A stretch of DNA of 7,916 bases from an uncultured Planctomycetaceae bacterium. GTDB taxonomy: Bacteria > Planctomycetota > Phycisphaerae > UBA1845 > UTPLA1. Made by a program: the position numbers and the translations under genes. The stretch is taken from NCBI GenBank assembly GCA_938008425.1, contig CALLKH010000192.1, positions 1 through 7,916 of the forward strand, written 5' to 3'. The notes under the pieces were generated by a model, which saw nothing but the letters and a program-made list of their open reading frames with translations, searched no databases and was not told where the DNA came from. Of this stretch, positions 1 through 6,431 are shown piece after piece (within the stretch, counting starts at the first letter, position 1; each line of letters opens with the position of its first letter).

Positions 1-92
1 AGCAGGTCTCGCACTGGCATGAGATCGACGCCGGCTTCCGCGGCCGACTCCCGCTGGAAGACGCCCACGCCGACGGCTGCGATTCGCACTGA
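1..92 (+). CDS. C-terminal fragment of an unrecognised protein
   Basis: This is the last 29 codons of a gene that starts left of the window. The reading frame begins at base 3 and ends in TGA at 90-92. The frame is supported by third positions that are nearly all G or C, as in the sure genes nearby. The tail is polar and rich in His, Asp and Cys (it ends Asp-Gly-Cys-Asp-Ser-His) and contains a HWHEIDAGFRGRL stretch. I do not recognise the family. Another frame is also open through part of this stretch, but its codon use is less typical. The 154 bp to dprA suggest a separate transcript, although readthrough is possible. Confidence 0.5.
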   Translation, partial: QVSHWHEIDAGFRGRLPLEDAHADGCDSH

Positions 93-153
93 TCCCGGCG
101 TTCCGGCATCCTCCTTCCACCCTCCAATACCGAAAATTCCCGCCCGGATTTTT

Positions 154-183
154 CTGGCAACCCTAACTTTACCCTGATATCTT
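154..183 (+). promoter_or_regulatory. Possible promoter for dprA
   Basis: CTGGCA (154-159) and TATCTT (178-183), 18 bp apart, each match the sigma70 consensus boxes at four of six positions. They lie in a locally AT-richer patch of the intergenic region, about 60 bp before the dprA start. This is only a sequence match and is weak. Confidence 0.25.
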
Positions 184-195
184 ACTGCCGTTGGT

Positions 196-243
196 GTGAC
201 GCCGTTGCCACCGCAGCGCGCCTGATCGCGCGGCGCGGGTCAC
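196..243 (+). promoter_or_regulatory. Nested hairpin in the dprA leader
   Basis: GTGAC (196-200) pairs with GTCAC (239-243). Inside it, CCGC (211-214) pairs with GCGG (235-238) and GCGCG (216-220) pairs with CGCGC (227-231) around a CCTGAT loop. The structure ends three bases before the ATG at 247 and covers the place where a ribosome binding site would be; no Shine-Dalgarno sequence is visible there. It could limit translation from 247, or mean that the real start is the ATG at 262. The fold is predicted by eye only. Confidence 0.4.
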
Positions 244-246
244 CTT

Positions 247-1491
247 ATGCGGGTCGGGGCCATGGAATCTTCGCAAGTCTGTTCGGAAATCTGCCGGAAG
301 CATCTCCTCTTGCACCTTACCAGCGGCATCGGTCCGATCCGTCTGGCCGCGCTCATCGCCGAGTTGGGCGATATCGATCGCGTGCTGGCCGCCTCGCATC
401 GCGAGCTTACGCGGGCAAGTGGCATCAGCGACGTGATCGCCGAACGCGTCATCCGCGGGAGAAATGAGATCGATGTGGATGCCGAAATCGCTCTCGCAGC
501 AGGACGGGGCGCACGAATCCTCTGCCTGGCGGATCACGACTACCCCGCCGCCCTCAGGAGAATCGATGATCCGCCGACATGTCTCTACGTGCGCGGCACC
601 CTAGAACCCGAAGACGCCGTCGCGCTGGCCATCGTCGGCGCCCGCCATTGTTCGAGATACGGCGCCGAGCAGGCGGAGCGATTCGCGGCGTTGCTGGCCG
701 GCGCCGGGCTGACCGTTGTCTCCGGCCTGGCGAGAGGCATCGACACCGCGGCGCATCGCGGCGCGCTCGACGCCGGAGGCCGGACACTTGCCGTTCTCGG
801 CTGCGGCCTGTGCCATCTGTATCCGCCTGAAGCGGAAGCCCTCGCGGAGAGAATTGTCGCGCGGGGCGCGCTCATCAGCGAACTGCCGATGGAGGTCGCG
901 CCGGACTCAAAGAACTTTCCGCCCAGGAATCGGATCATCACCGGCCTCTCGCTCGGCACACTCGTGGTCGAGGCGGCGCGGCGAAGCGGCGCGCTGATTA
1001 CCGCTCGCCTCGCCGCCGAGTACAACCGCGAAGTCTTCGCCATTCCCGGGCGCATCGACAATGTCAGCGCCGAGGGCTGCAACGATCTGATTAAATCCGG
1101 CGCCGCCAAACTGGTGACCAGACTCGAGGATGTCCTGCTCGAACTCGGCGATGTCGGTGCGGTGTTGATGGGCGTGGAAGCCAAAACCCCCGCGCAACCG
1201 TCGCTGCCGTTCGACGACTCGGAATCCAATGACCCAACCGGATCGCCATCGAACCAACCGGCCGCAGAATCGATGGCGGCGCCAGCGCGCATTGCCAAAC
1301 TGACGCCTCAGGAGGAACTGACGTTTACACAACTCGACTCCGACGCGCTCACGATCGAATCGATCTGCGAAATCGTCGCGCTGCCGCCGGGGCAGATCGC
1401 GGCCGCACTCACGGGTTTGCAACTGAAGGGCCTGATTCGTCGCGTTCGGGGAGATCTCTTCGAGCGTGCGAAGAGCAATGAGTCGGGCTGA
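247..1491 (+). CDS. dprA: DNA-processing protein DprA (Smf)
   Basis: DprA binds incoming single-stranded DNA in the cytoplasm and loads RecA on it, so it acts in natural transformation and in recombination generally. The 414-residue product has the full family layout. Residues about 20-75 form an N-terminal helix-hairpin-helix/SAM-like region (SGIGPIRLAALIAELG). Residues about 85-300 form the Rossmann-like DprA core, with AIVGARHCSRYG (128-139), the signature VVSGLARGIDTAAHRGAL (157-174), LAVLGCGLCHLYPPE (181-195), SKNFPPRNRIITGLS (221-235) and a SGALITARLAAEYNREVFAIPG run (247-268). A Pro/Ser/Asp-rich linker (about 305-348) leads to a C-terminal winged-helix domain (about 350-405). The start at 247 has no clear ribosome binding site; an in-frame ATG at 262 (Met6) follows a G-rich stretch and is an alternative. 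The gene converges on the HEAT lipoprotein gene with only 23 bp between their stop codons. Confidence 0.97.
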   Translation: MRVGAMESSQVCSEICRKHLLLHLTSGIGPIRLAALIAELGDIDRVLAASHRELTRASGISDVIAERVIRGRNEIDVDAEIALAAGRGARILCLADHDYPAALRRIDDPPTCLYVRGTLEPEDAVALAIVGARHCSRYGAEQAERFAALLAGAGLTVVSGLARGIDTAAHRGALDAGGRTLAVLGCGLCHLYPPEAEALAERIVARGALISELPMEVAPDSKNFPPRNRIITGLSLGTLVVEAARRSGALITARLAAEYNREVFAIPGRIDNVSAEGCNDLIKSGAAKLVTRLEDVLLELGDVGAVLMGVEAKTPAQPSLPFDDSESNDPTGSPSNQPAAESMAAPARIAKLTPQEELTFTQLDSDALTIESICEIVALPPGQIAAALTGLQLKGLIRRVRGDLFERAKSNESG

Positions 1492-1514
1492 ATCGAGCAG
1501 GCGATCGCGCCGGG

Positions 1515-2357
1515 CTACTCCATCCAGCCCAGAAAATCCCACTTTGCCTTGGAGTCCTTTGATGCGAGCGAGGCCGGCAATGCTCCGGAATTCGCGAAAG
1601 GATCCTCCGTCTCGGCAAGCCACTTCCGCCAGGCGTCCGGCTGATGATCGTGCGTCACGCCGGTGAGTCGCGCGAGCGAAATCTCCGCCGCGTGATCGAT
1701 CGCGAAGTTCGGTCCGTCCATCGCGTCCACGAGGGCATCAAGCACGCGTCGCTCGGGGAAAAATCCGAGCGTCTCGATCATCGCCAGCCGGGCGTTCGAA
1801 TCATCCTCGACGGGAATGCGCCCGATCAGCAGCGTCGCGATCGCGTCCGACTGTGACGCCTCAAACGCCTGCCGCTGCACGGCCTCGAAGAGCAGTCTTG
1901 CCGCACACCACCGAACCAGCGGCGGCGCGGCTCGCACGCGCTTCCGATTAACGTCGGAAGGATCGAGCAGGAGCAGACAAGTTTCCACCCGCGCGGGATC
2001 TACGGCCGGCGCGATCGCCCGAAGCGCTGCGCAACGAACCATCGTATCCGGATCGGTTCGCGCCAGCGTGTCGAACACCTTGACGGCCCACTCCGAGCGG
2101 CCGTCCGGGCTCTTGGCCAGGCCGACGACACCCCTCCGGCGTTCATCCGGCTGCTCGGACTCCATCGCAAGCTCGAGCGATTCCTTGCTGCTGAGCGTCT
2201 TGTGCTTGCGGGCCCAATTGCTGCTGCCGCCCGAACAACCTGCCGTGTTGAGCAGCGACGCCCAGGCCAGTACCGCGAATAAGAACCCGATTCCCGACGC
2301 CGCGCGCATTTGCGGCGGCGACGAACGAGGGAGTTGGCGTGCAGTGGTAAGAGACAT
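1515..2357 (-). CDS. Lipoprotein-like HEAT-repeat protein
   Basis: The 280-residue product has a hydrophobic segment (about 22-40, GFLFAVLAWASLLNTAG) followed by Cys41, which looks like a lipoprotein signal. The residue at -3 is Thr rather than Leu, so the lipobox (TAGC) is permitted but not canonical. After a polar Ser/Gly/Lys linker, residues about 65-235 hold degenerate HEAT/PBS-lyase-like helical repeats, for example TMVRCAALRAIAPAV (105-119) and ARLAMIETLGFFPERRVLDAL (189-209). The tail contains LTGVTHDHQPDAWRKWLAE (231-249), where the AWRKWL part looks like the end of HEAT proteins common in Planctomycetota. It is probably a membrane-anchored, non-enzymatic scaffold; its partner is unknown. 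Met1 at 2357 is 13 bp after the murI stop, so the two are likely one transcript. An in-frame ATG at 2309 (Met17) would give a shorter, more ordinary 25-residue lipoprotein leader. Neither start has a clear Shine-Dalgarno site. The open frame runs further upstream inside murI, but that part is antisense-like noise. Confidence 0.8.
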   Translation of the reverse strand: MSLTTARQLPRSSPPQMRAASGIGFLFAVLAWASLLNTAGCSGGSSNWARKHKTLSSKESLELAMESEQPDERRRGVVGLAKSPDGRSEWAVKVFDTLARTDPDTMVRCAALRAIAPAVDPARVETCLLLLDPSDVNRKRVRAAPPLVRWCAARLLFEAVQRQAFEASQSDAIATLLIGRIPVEDDSNARLAMIETLGFFPERRVLDALVDAMDGPNFAIDHAAEISLARLTGVTHDHQPDAWRKWLAETEDPFANSGALPASLASKDSKAKWDFLGWME

Positions 2358-2370
2358 CGACACCGGGTTT

Positions 2371-3213
2371 TCAGACCGAGGCCTTAACGTCGTGAGCGAA
2401 GAACTGCTCTGGTGAAATCCATGTAACATCGACGACCGGCTGCTCCAGAAAACGCTGACCCAGCTCCCGGAAGCGCTGGGGATTGTCGCTGACATAGCAA
2501 TGCAGCCGGCCGGGTTCGCTTCGATCCGCCAGCGAGTCCGTCGCCCGAAGCTGCTGCACCACCGTCTTCGCCGACTGTTCGCCCGAGTCGAGCAACGTAA
2601 TCGACGGCCCGACCACCGCGGCGATCGCGTCGCGCAGGAGCGGGTAGTGCGTGCAACCCAGCACCAGCACCTTTGGATCGAGCTTCGCCACCGGCTGGAG
2701 ATACTCCCGCACGATGGCAAGCGTGATCGGATCGTCCGTTCGGCGGCCTTCCTCGGCGATCGGCACGAAAAGCGGGCACGGCTTTTGCACGACGCGAACG
2801 TCGGCGTCGTATCGCCGCATCGCCTTGCGGTAGGCGTCGGAGTTGATCGTCGCCTCCGTCGCAATGACCGCGATCGTGTGACCTTCCGCCAGCAGAACCG
2901 CCGCCTTCGCCCCCGGCTCGACCACGCCGCACACCGGAATCGGCAAACTGTCGGCCAGCGCCGGAAACGCGGCCGCGCTAGCGGTGTTGCAGGCGACGAC
3001 GATCAGCTTGGGATCGAACCGCAGCAGGAACTCGCAGTTCTCGCGCGCGAACCGTGTGACCGTTTCGCTGCTCTTGATGCCGTAGGGTACGCGGGCCGTA
3101 TCGCCGAAATAAACGATTTCCTCGTTGGGCAGCCGCCGCTGGAGCTCGCGAACCACCGTGAGTCCGCCGATTCCCGAGTCAAACACCGCGATGCAACGAT
3201 CGTCACCCGCCAT
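2371..3213 (-). CDS. murI: Glutamate racemase MurI
   Basis: MurI interconverts L- and D-glutamate in the cytoplasm without a cofactor, and so supplies the D-Glu that MurD adds to the peptidoglycan stem peptide. The product is 280 residues, a normal length for the family. It shows IAVFDSGIGGLTVVREL (8-24), with Asp12 and Ser13 at the active site; YFGDTARVPYG (35-45); VACNTASA (73-80), carrying catalytic Cys75; and LGCTHYPLL (185-193), carrying the second catalytic cysteine Cys187 and His189. All key residues are present, so the enzyme should be active. The start at 3213 is supported by AGGGA seven bases upstream. It is transcribed with the lipoprotein gene downstream (13 bp gap) and follows the large HEAT-repeat gene after 171 bp. 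Having murI implies a peptidoglycan wall. Confidence 0.97.
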   Translation of the reverse strand: MAGDDRCIAVFDSGIGGLTVVRELQRRLPNEEIVYFGDTARVPYGIKSSETVTRFARENCEFLLRFDPKLIVVACNTASAAAFPALADSLPIPVCGVVEPGAKAAVLLAEGHTIAVIATEATINSDAYRKAMRRYDADVRVVQKPCPLFVPIAEEGRRTDDPITLAIVREYLQPVAKLDPKVLVLGCTHYPLLRDAIAAVVGPSITLLDSGEQSAKTVVQQLRATDSLADRSEPGRLHCYVSDNPQRFRELGQRFLEQPVVDVTWISPEQFFAHDVKASV

Positions 3214-3220
3214 CCGCGCA

Positions 3221-3225
3221 TCCCT
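3221..3225 (-). promoter_or_regulatory. Ribosome binding site of murI
   Basis: AGGGA on the minus strand lies seven bases before the ATG at 3213. An ATG nearer to it is out of frame, so this site supports the start chosen. Confidence 0.5.
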
Positions 3226-3262
3226 GCAAAGTACGAGACAATTTCCTTATCGCCGTCTCGCC

Positions 3263-3291
3263 ATACTATCGACAATCCCCATCGATCTCAA
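3263..3291 (-). promoter_or_regulatory. Sigma70-like promoter for murI and the lipoprotein gene
   Basis: On the minus strand TTGAGA (3286-3291; five of six consensus positions) and TAGTAT (3263-3268; four of six) are separated by an ideal 17 bp. The start point would fall near 3255, giving a leader of about 40 bases before the murI ATG at 3213. The 171-bp gap to the upstream HEAT gene fits a separate promoter here. Confidence 0.5.
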
Positions 3292-3384
3292 ACAGGCGAA
3301 AACCAATTGGGAAGGCGTGAGTATTCACATGGCTTGAGCCTCTTTTTCAGCCCGCTTGAACGCGATTTCCGGCGTATCGAACGG

Positions 3385-5223
3385 CTAGGGCTTAATCTGA
3401 AAAACGGCCCATTCGGCGTTGTCACGAACGGACTCGTTCGAATCGGACCGCGCCGCCTCGACGACCGGCAGCGCCTCGATGGCGTCGGCGCCGATGCGCC
3501 CCAAAACTTCAATCGCGTACCAGCGAAGATCCGGGTTTTCGTCCTTCGCCAGCTCGATCAGCGTCGGCACGCACTCCTTGCCAAACTGGGAGAGCGCGTA
3601 AGCCGTCGCCCGCCGATCCCGCGGCTTCTCATTTCGTAGCGCTTCGATGAGCGCCGGTATGACCCGCTCACCATCCGCCTTGCCGACCTTGCCCAGCGCG
3701 ACGGTCGCCCGCATGGACACCAGGTCCTCGGCATCACCCATCGCCTCCAGCAGCGCGGGCACCGCCTCTGAGGCTGACTTGCCGATGGATCCCAGCGTCG
3801 GGGCGACGTTGGCCCGAACATCGACGTCCTCGTCCGTCAGCGCCTCGAGCAGGGTCGGAACCGCCGGCGCGGCCTTGCGGCCGAGCTTCCGAAGCGTGAT
3901 GGCTGATTCAGAACGCACGCCGGTAAACTGCGACTTCAACCCCCGGGTCAGCGCCGGTAACGCCTTCTCGCCGATCGCGCCAAGCGTTGCCAGGGCCCGC
4001 CGACGAAATTCCTCATGAGGATCGAGCAAGGCCTTCGCCAAGGGCTCGACCGCATCCGCGGCGTGCGGCCCCAGTTTCTCAAGAATCTCCGCCGCGCGCA
4101 TCCGAAGTTCGTGACTGTCCGAATTCAGCACGGCAACGAGCGACGGCACCGCCTCGGAACCCAGATCGACCAGCGCGTCCGACACGCGGCGACGAATCGA
4201 AGGATCTTCATCCATGATGGCCGTGATCAGCACCGGCAATGCTGGGGCGCCGATTCTCCCCAGCGCCTCGGCCGCGGCGCGGCGCGAAGGATGGGAACGG
4301 TCATTGAAAATCGTCCCGATCGCGTCAAGGACCTCCTGCGATCCCGACTTCGTGCGGCCGATCGCCGTGAGCGCCGCGTCGCTGACCAGCCGATTTGAGT
4401 CGAACACGGCGCGAAGCAGCGCGGGTATGGCGGCCGTCGCGGGACGCCCGATTGCGGCCAGGGCATCCGCCGCCAGTTGTCGCACGTACGCGTTTCGATC
4501 CTCCAGCGCATGGGCGAGGCGGCTGATGCTGTGTTCATCGTTCGGCTCAAGATCGCGCAGCGTCATCGCCGCCTCCGCGCGGACCGACCAGTCGTCATCA
4601 TCGAGCAGTGCGACGATTCTGGGTGCGGCCGATTCGGCGGACGATCCGATGTGGCGCAGCGCCTTCACGGCCTCGCGCCGAACATCTTCCTCGTTGTCTT
4701 CCAGGCATTCGGCGAGCGCGGCAACCGCCTCCGGCGATCCGGCGCGAAGGCGCGTCAGCGCGTCAATCGCTTCCAGACGAAGGGTTCGATTTCTCTGCCT
4801 GAGCACTTCCACCAGCGCGGGAATCGCGGCGCCGGCGGTCGGACCGATCTTGCCGAGCGAGTTCACGACCTGCCAGCGAACGCGCAGATCGTCGTCCTTG
4901 AGCGCCCGGACCAATGCGGAGATAGAGTCGTCGCCGGTATCGGGCTCGCTGCCGATTTCGAACGCCGCATGTCGACGAACGGCCGGTGATGGGTCCGCCA
5001 GCCTCCGGATGCGATCTTCAGCGGTGGAGGCGAGCGGCTCGGATGACTTCTCGGTGGCCTCCGCGTCGGACTCAGCCGGCCGAGACGTGGCTTCGGCGTC
5101 CTCGGGCTGAGCCGCTGGCGGCTCAGCCGCGATGAGCGTCGATATCCAGATGAATGGGATCACCGCCAGCGCGATGAGCACGCCCCAAGTAGCCGCTCGA
5201 AATTGTCGTTTCGCCAGACCCAT
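3385..5223 (-). CDS. Exported HEAT-repeat protein, about 16 repeats
   Basis: The 612-residue product starts with a basic stretch and a hydrophobic segment (about 11-31, ATWGVLIALAVIPFIW...), a signal peptide or membrane anchor with possible cleavage after Ala32 or Ala33. A low-complexity Glu/Ala/Pro/Ser linker follows (about 34-68). From about 78 to the C-terminus the protein is almost only HEAT/PBS-lyase-like repeats of 31-35 residues. About 16 can be counted, with the form VRxxAxxALGxIGxxAxPALxxALxDxD; clear units lie at 113-145, 181-211, 245-277, 312-341, 436-468, 469-502 and 566-598. No enzyme motif is seen. Such solenoids bind proteins, so a scaffold at the cell envelope is the likely role; the partner is unknown. 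The frame extends to an ATG at 5295, but the start at 5223 is preferred because GGGAG sits five bases before it and it gives a proper signal peptide. murI lies 171 bp downstream. Confidence 0.88.
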   Translation of the reverse strand: MGLAKRQFRAATWGVLIALAVIPFIWISTLIAAEPPAAQPEDAEATSRPAESDAEATEKSSEPLASTAEDRIRRLADPSPAVRRHAAFEIGSEPDTGDDSISALVRALKDDDLRVRWQVVNSLGKIGPTAGAAIPALVEVLRQRNRTLRLEAIDALTRLRAGSPEAVAALAECLEDNEEDVRREAVKALRHIGSSAESAAPRIVALLDDDDWSVRAEAAMTLRDLEPNDEHSISRLAHALEDRNAYVRQLAADALAAIGRPATAAIPALLRAVFDSNRLVSDAALTAIGRTKSGSQEVLDAIGTIFNDRSHPSRRAAAEALGRIGAPALPVLITAIMDEDPSIRRRVSDALVDLGSEAVPSLVAVLNSDSHELRMRAAEILEKLGPHAADAVEPLAKALLDPHEEFRRRALATLGAIGEKALPALTRGLKSQFTGVRSESAITLRKLGRKAAPAVPTLLEALTDEDVDVRANVAPTLGSIGKSASEAVPALLEAMGDAEDLVSMRATVALGKVGKADGERVIPALIEALRNEKPRDRRATAYALSQFGKECVPTLIELAKDENPDLRWYAIEVLGRIGADAIEALPVVEAARSDSNESVRDNAEWAVFQIKP

Positions 5224-5228
5224 TTGGA

Positions 5229-5233
5229 CTCCC
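5229..5233 (-). promoter_or_regulatory. Ribosome binding site of the large HEAT-repeat gene
   Basis: GGGAG on the minus strand lies five bases before the ATG at 5223. It decides this start over upstream in-frame ATGs at 5235 and 5295. It overlaps one arm of the inverted repeat at 5230-5250. Confidence 0.6.
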
Positions 5234-5250
5234 ATGTGAACAGTATGGGA
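5230..5250. repeat. Inverted repeat over the HEAT gene start region
   Basis: TCCCAT (5230-5235) and ATGGGA (5245-5250) form a perfect 6-bp inverted repeat around nine bases. It overlaps both the ribosome binding site and the proposed -10 box, so it could be an operator or a small hairpin. It is short enough to be chance. Confidence 0.35.
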
Positions 5251-5271
5251 CACGGTATGATTCAACGTCAA
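5242..5271 (-). promoter_or_regulatory. Possible promoter of the large HEAT-repeat gene
   Basis: On the minus strand TTGACG (5266-5271; five of six) and CATACT (5242-5247; four of six) are 18 bp apart in the 218-bp divergent region. The leader would be very short, fewer than about 20 bases. The dinB-side promoter must lie in the same region, but I found no convincing boxes on the + strand. Confidence 0.35.
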
Positions 5272-5428
5272 TTCGGCAGGTGGTTTTCGAAGCATGCGGC
5301 GATTGGGGCGGTATCGAGGCGGAAATCGCCGGGCAAGCGACTTCGCGTGGAGTCAGGGCCGTTTCGATCTCGTTTCAGTTGCACCGCTAAGATTCCCATG
5401 CGTCGCCGTCGCCCTCACACTGGAGTAC

Positions 5429-5433
5429 AGGAG
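5429..5433 (+). promoter_or_regulatory. Ribosome binding site of the DinB-family gene
   Basis: AGGAG lies eight bases before the ATG at 5442. An ATG at 5434 is out of frame, so the start at 5442 is well supported. Confidence 0.65.
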
Positions 5434-5441
5434 ATGTCCCC

Positions 5442-5966
5442 ATGCCTCCACGCCTGAAATGGACCGATCGCATCTGGACCTTCGATGGCCACGTCGACCT
5501 CTACCCCGACATTCTCGAACGCCTGCGCGGAACGCCGGCCCGCATTGAAGAGATGGTTCGCGAGACGAATCCCACCAATCTCACCCGCCGCGAGCGAGAC
5601 GGCACGTGGTCCATCCAGGAGAACATCGGCCACCTGCTCGACCTCGACGCCCTGCACGACGGCCGCATCGACGATTTCCTCGCCGGCGCGCCGACCCTTC
5701 GCGCCGCCGACATGTCCAACCAGCGAACCCACGAGGCGCGCCACAACGAACGACCAATCGCAGAGCTCGTCGCCGACTTCCGCCGCGAACGTGGCGCATT
5801 CGTCACGCGGCTCGAACGCCTCGATCCCGCGGACTTCGGCCGGACCAGCCTGCACCCGCGGCTCAAGACCACGATGCGGCTGGTCGACATGTGCCGATTC
5901 ACGGCCGACCACGACGACTATCACCTGGCGAGGATACGAGAGTTGATGAGGCTGTTCAGCGCATGA
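5442..5966 (+). CDS. DinB-fold metal-dependent protein (DinB_2-like)
   Basis: The 174-residue product fits the DinB/DfsB four-helix-bundle superfamily, whose members hold a metal through three histidines; several act as thiol-dependent transferases or hydrolases with mycothiol, bacillithiol or glutathione. The typical pieces are present: WSIQENIGHLLDLDALHDGR (56-75), with His64 in the first metal position after a Trp-Ser-Ile-x-Glu motif, and TADHDDYHLARIREL (154-168), giving the paired His157 and His161. The rest is mostly amphipathic helix with many Arg and Asp, and no signal peptide is seen, so it is cytoplasmic. The substrate cannot be told from sequence, and the name should not be taken to mean DNA polymerase IV, which shares the old symbol. 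It is divergent from the HEAT-repeat gene across 218 bp and converges on the small membrane peptide gene. Confidence 0.88.
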   Translation: MPPRLKWTDRIWTFDGHVDLYPDILERLRGTPARIEEMVRETNPTNLTRRERDGTWSIQENIGHLLDLDALHDGRIDDFLAGAPTLRAADMSNQRTHEARHNERPIAELVADFRRERGAFVTRLERLDPADFGRTSLHPRLKTTMRLVDMCRFTADHDDYHLARIRELMRLFSA

Positions 5967-5974
5967 ATTGACCG

Positions 5975-5993
5975 GCCGCGAATCTCACGCGGC
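5975..5993. terminator. GC-rich hairpin between convergent genes
   Basis: GCCGCG (5975-5980) pairs with CGCGGC (5988-5993) around a seven-base loop, nine bases after the DinB-family stop codon. There is no T-tract on either strand, so it is at most a weak or factor-assisted terminator. The placement between converging genes is the main support. Confidence 0.3.
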
Positions 5994-6023
5994 GATCCTG
6001 GGCCACCTGTGAGACTCGATGCG

Positions 6024-6098
6024 TCAGACCGACGCCACCATGACGAGCAGAACACCGATAAGTGCGATCACGTAAGAAGGTCTCGTTCGTCGAATCAT
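6024..6098 (-). CDS. 24-residue single-span membrane peptide
   Basis: This very short frame starts with ATG at 6098 and stops with TGA at 6024-6026. The start of the peptide, MIRRTRPSYVIALIGVLL, has three arginines in the first six residues, followed by an uncharged hydrophobic stretch (about 9-24) that is just long enough to cross a membrane once, with the N-terminus predicted inside. AGGGGGG lies five bases before the ATG and is among the strongest ribosome binding sites in the window, which makes a real gene likely. I do not recognise a family. It resembles small membrane proteins that modulate larger membrane complexes, and also hydrophobic peptides of type I toxin-antitoxin systems, but no antisense RNA gene was identified. 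It stands alone, convergent with the DinB-family gene and divergent from scpB. Confidence 0.55.
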   Translation of the reverse strand: MIRRTRPSYVIALIGVLLVMVASV

Positions 6099-6103
6099 GG
6101 TTT

Positions 6104-6110
6104 CCCCCCT
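6104..6110 (-). promoter_or_regulatory. Strong ribosome binding site of the small membrane peptide
   Basis: AGGGGGG on the minus strand is placed five bases before the ATG at 6098. The spacing is close to ideal, and most other starts in the window have weaker sites or none. Confidence 0.55.
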
Positions 6111-6283
6111 GTGATTCATGTTGATTCTGACAAGACGGCCGCATGCGCGGAATTGGAAAACAGATCAATCGGCCCGCCGCGGCTGAATCATGAGGCCTGT
6201 CGTCGGACGCTCCCGCGAGGGGCCGACTCCGCAACCATTTTCGGCCAATGTCCGATTCGCCCGAGGCAACGCTTCCGCCGCGT

Positions 6284-6313
6284 TTGGATTTTCCTCCCGG
6301 CCGTGGTTATCAT
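6284..6313 (+). promoter_or_regulatory. Possible promoter of scpB
   Basis: TTGGAT (6284-6289; three of six consensus positions) and TATCAT (6308-6313; five of six) are 18 bp apart. The transcript would start near 6320 and have a GC-rich leader of nearly 120 bases before the scpB ATG. Confidence 0.35.
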
Positions 6314-6427
6314 GCGTCCGCTCCGCCCGGCTGTCGTCCGCGAAAACGCAAGACGCCGGTCGGCCGGCCGCCGAACCGTTGAGTCCGGGAGGATCCCGCT
6401 CACGCTCGATGAAAACTGACGGATTCT

Positions 6428-6431
6428 GGAG
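6428..6431 (+). promoter_or_regulatory. Ribosome binding site of scpB
   Basis: GGAG lies six bases before the ATG at 6438 and favours it over the in-frame ATG at 6459. Confidence 0.55.

Noticed and set aside
1512..1530. GGGCT/AGCCC inverted repeat between convergent dprA and the lipoprotein gene
   Set aside because: It is a 5-bp stem with a nine-base loop, no T-tract, and lies mostly inside the lipoprotein coding end; too weak to call a terminator.
2358..2864. N-terminal extension of the lipoprotein reading frame into murI
   Set aside because: The added part is very Arg/Ser-rich and lies within murI on the same strand in another frame. The signal sequence begins only after the Met at 2357 or 2309.
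3332..3347. GGC-TTGA-GCC followed by TCTTTTT on the + strand, like a terminator
   Set aside because: The stem is only 3 bp and no + strand gene ends nearby; the genes on both sides are on the minus strand.
2500..3639. Open + strand frame of 379 codons
   Set aside because: It is antisense to murI and part of the HEAT-repeat gene. Its Arg/His-rich content is a by-product of the opposite-strand GC bias, and murI has its full set of catalytic motifs.
4214..5110. Open + strand frame of 298 codons
   Set aside because: It is a Ser/Ala/Arg-rich antisense shadow of the regular HEAT repeats, with no domain or ribosome binding site.
5956..6234. Minus-strand frame of 92 codons overlapping the small membrane peptide
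   Set aside because: It has no ribosome binding site, runs into the DinB-family stop and has no hydrophobic or domain-like pattern. The 24-codon frame within the region is better supported.
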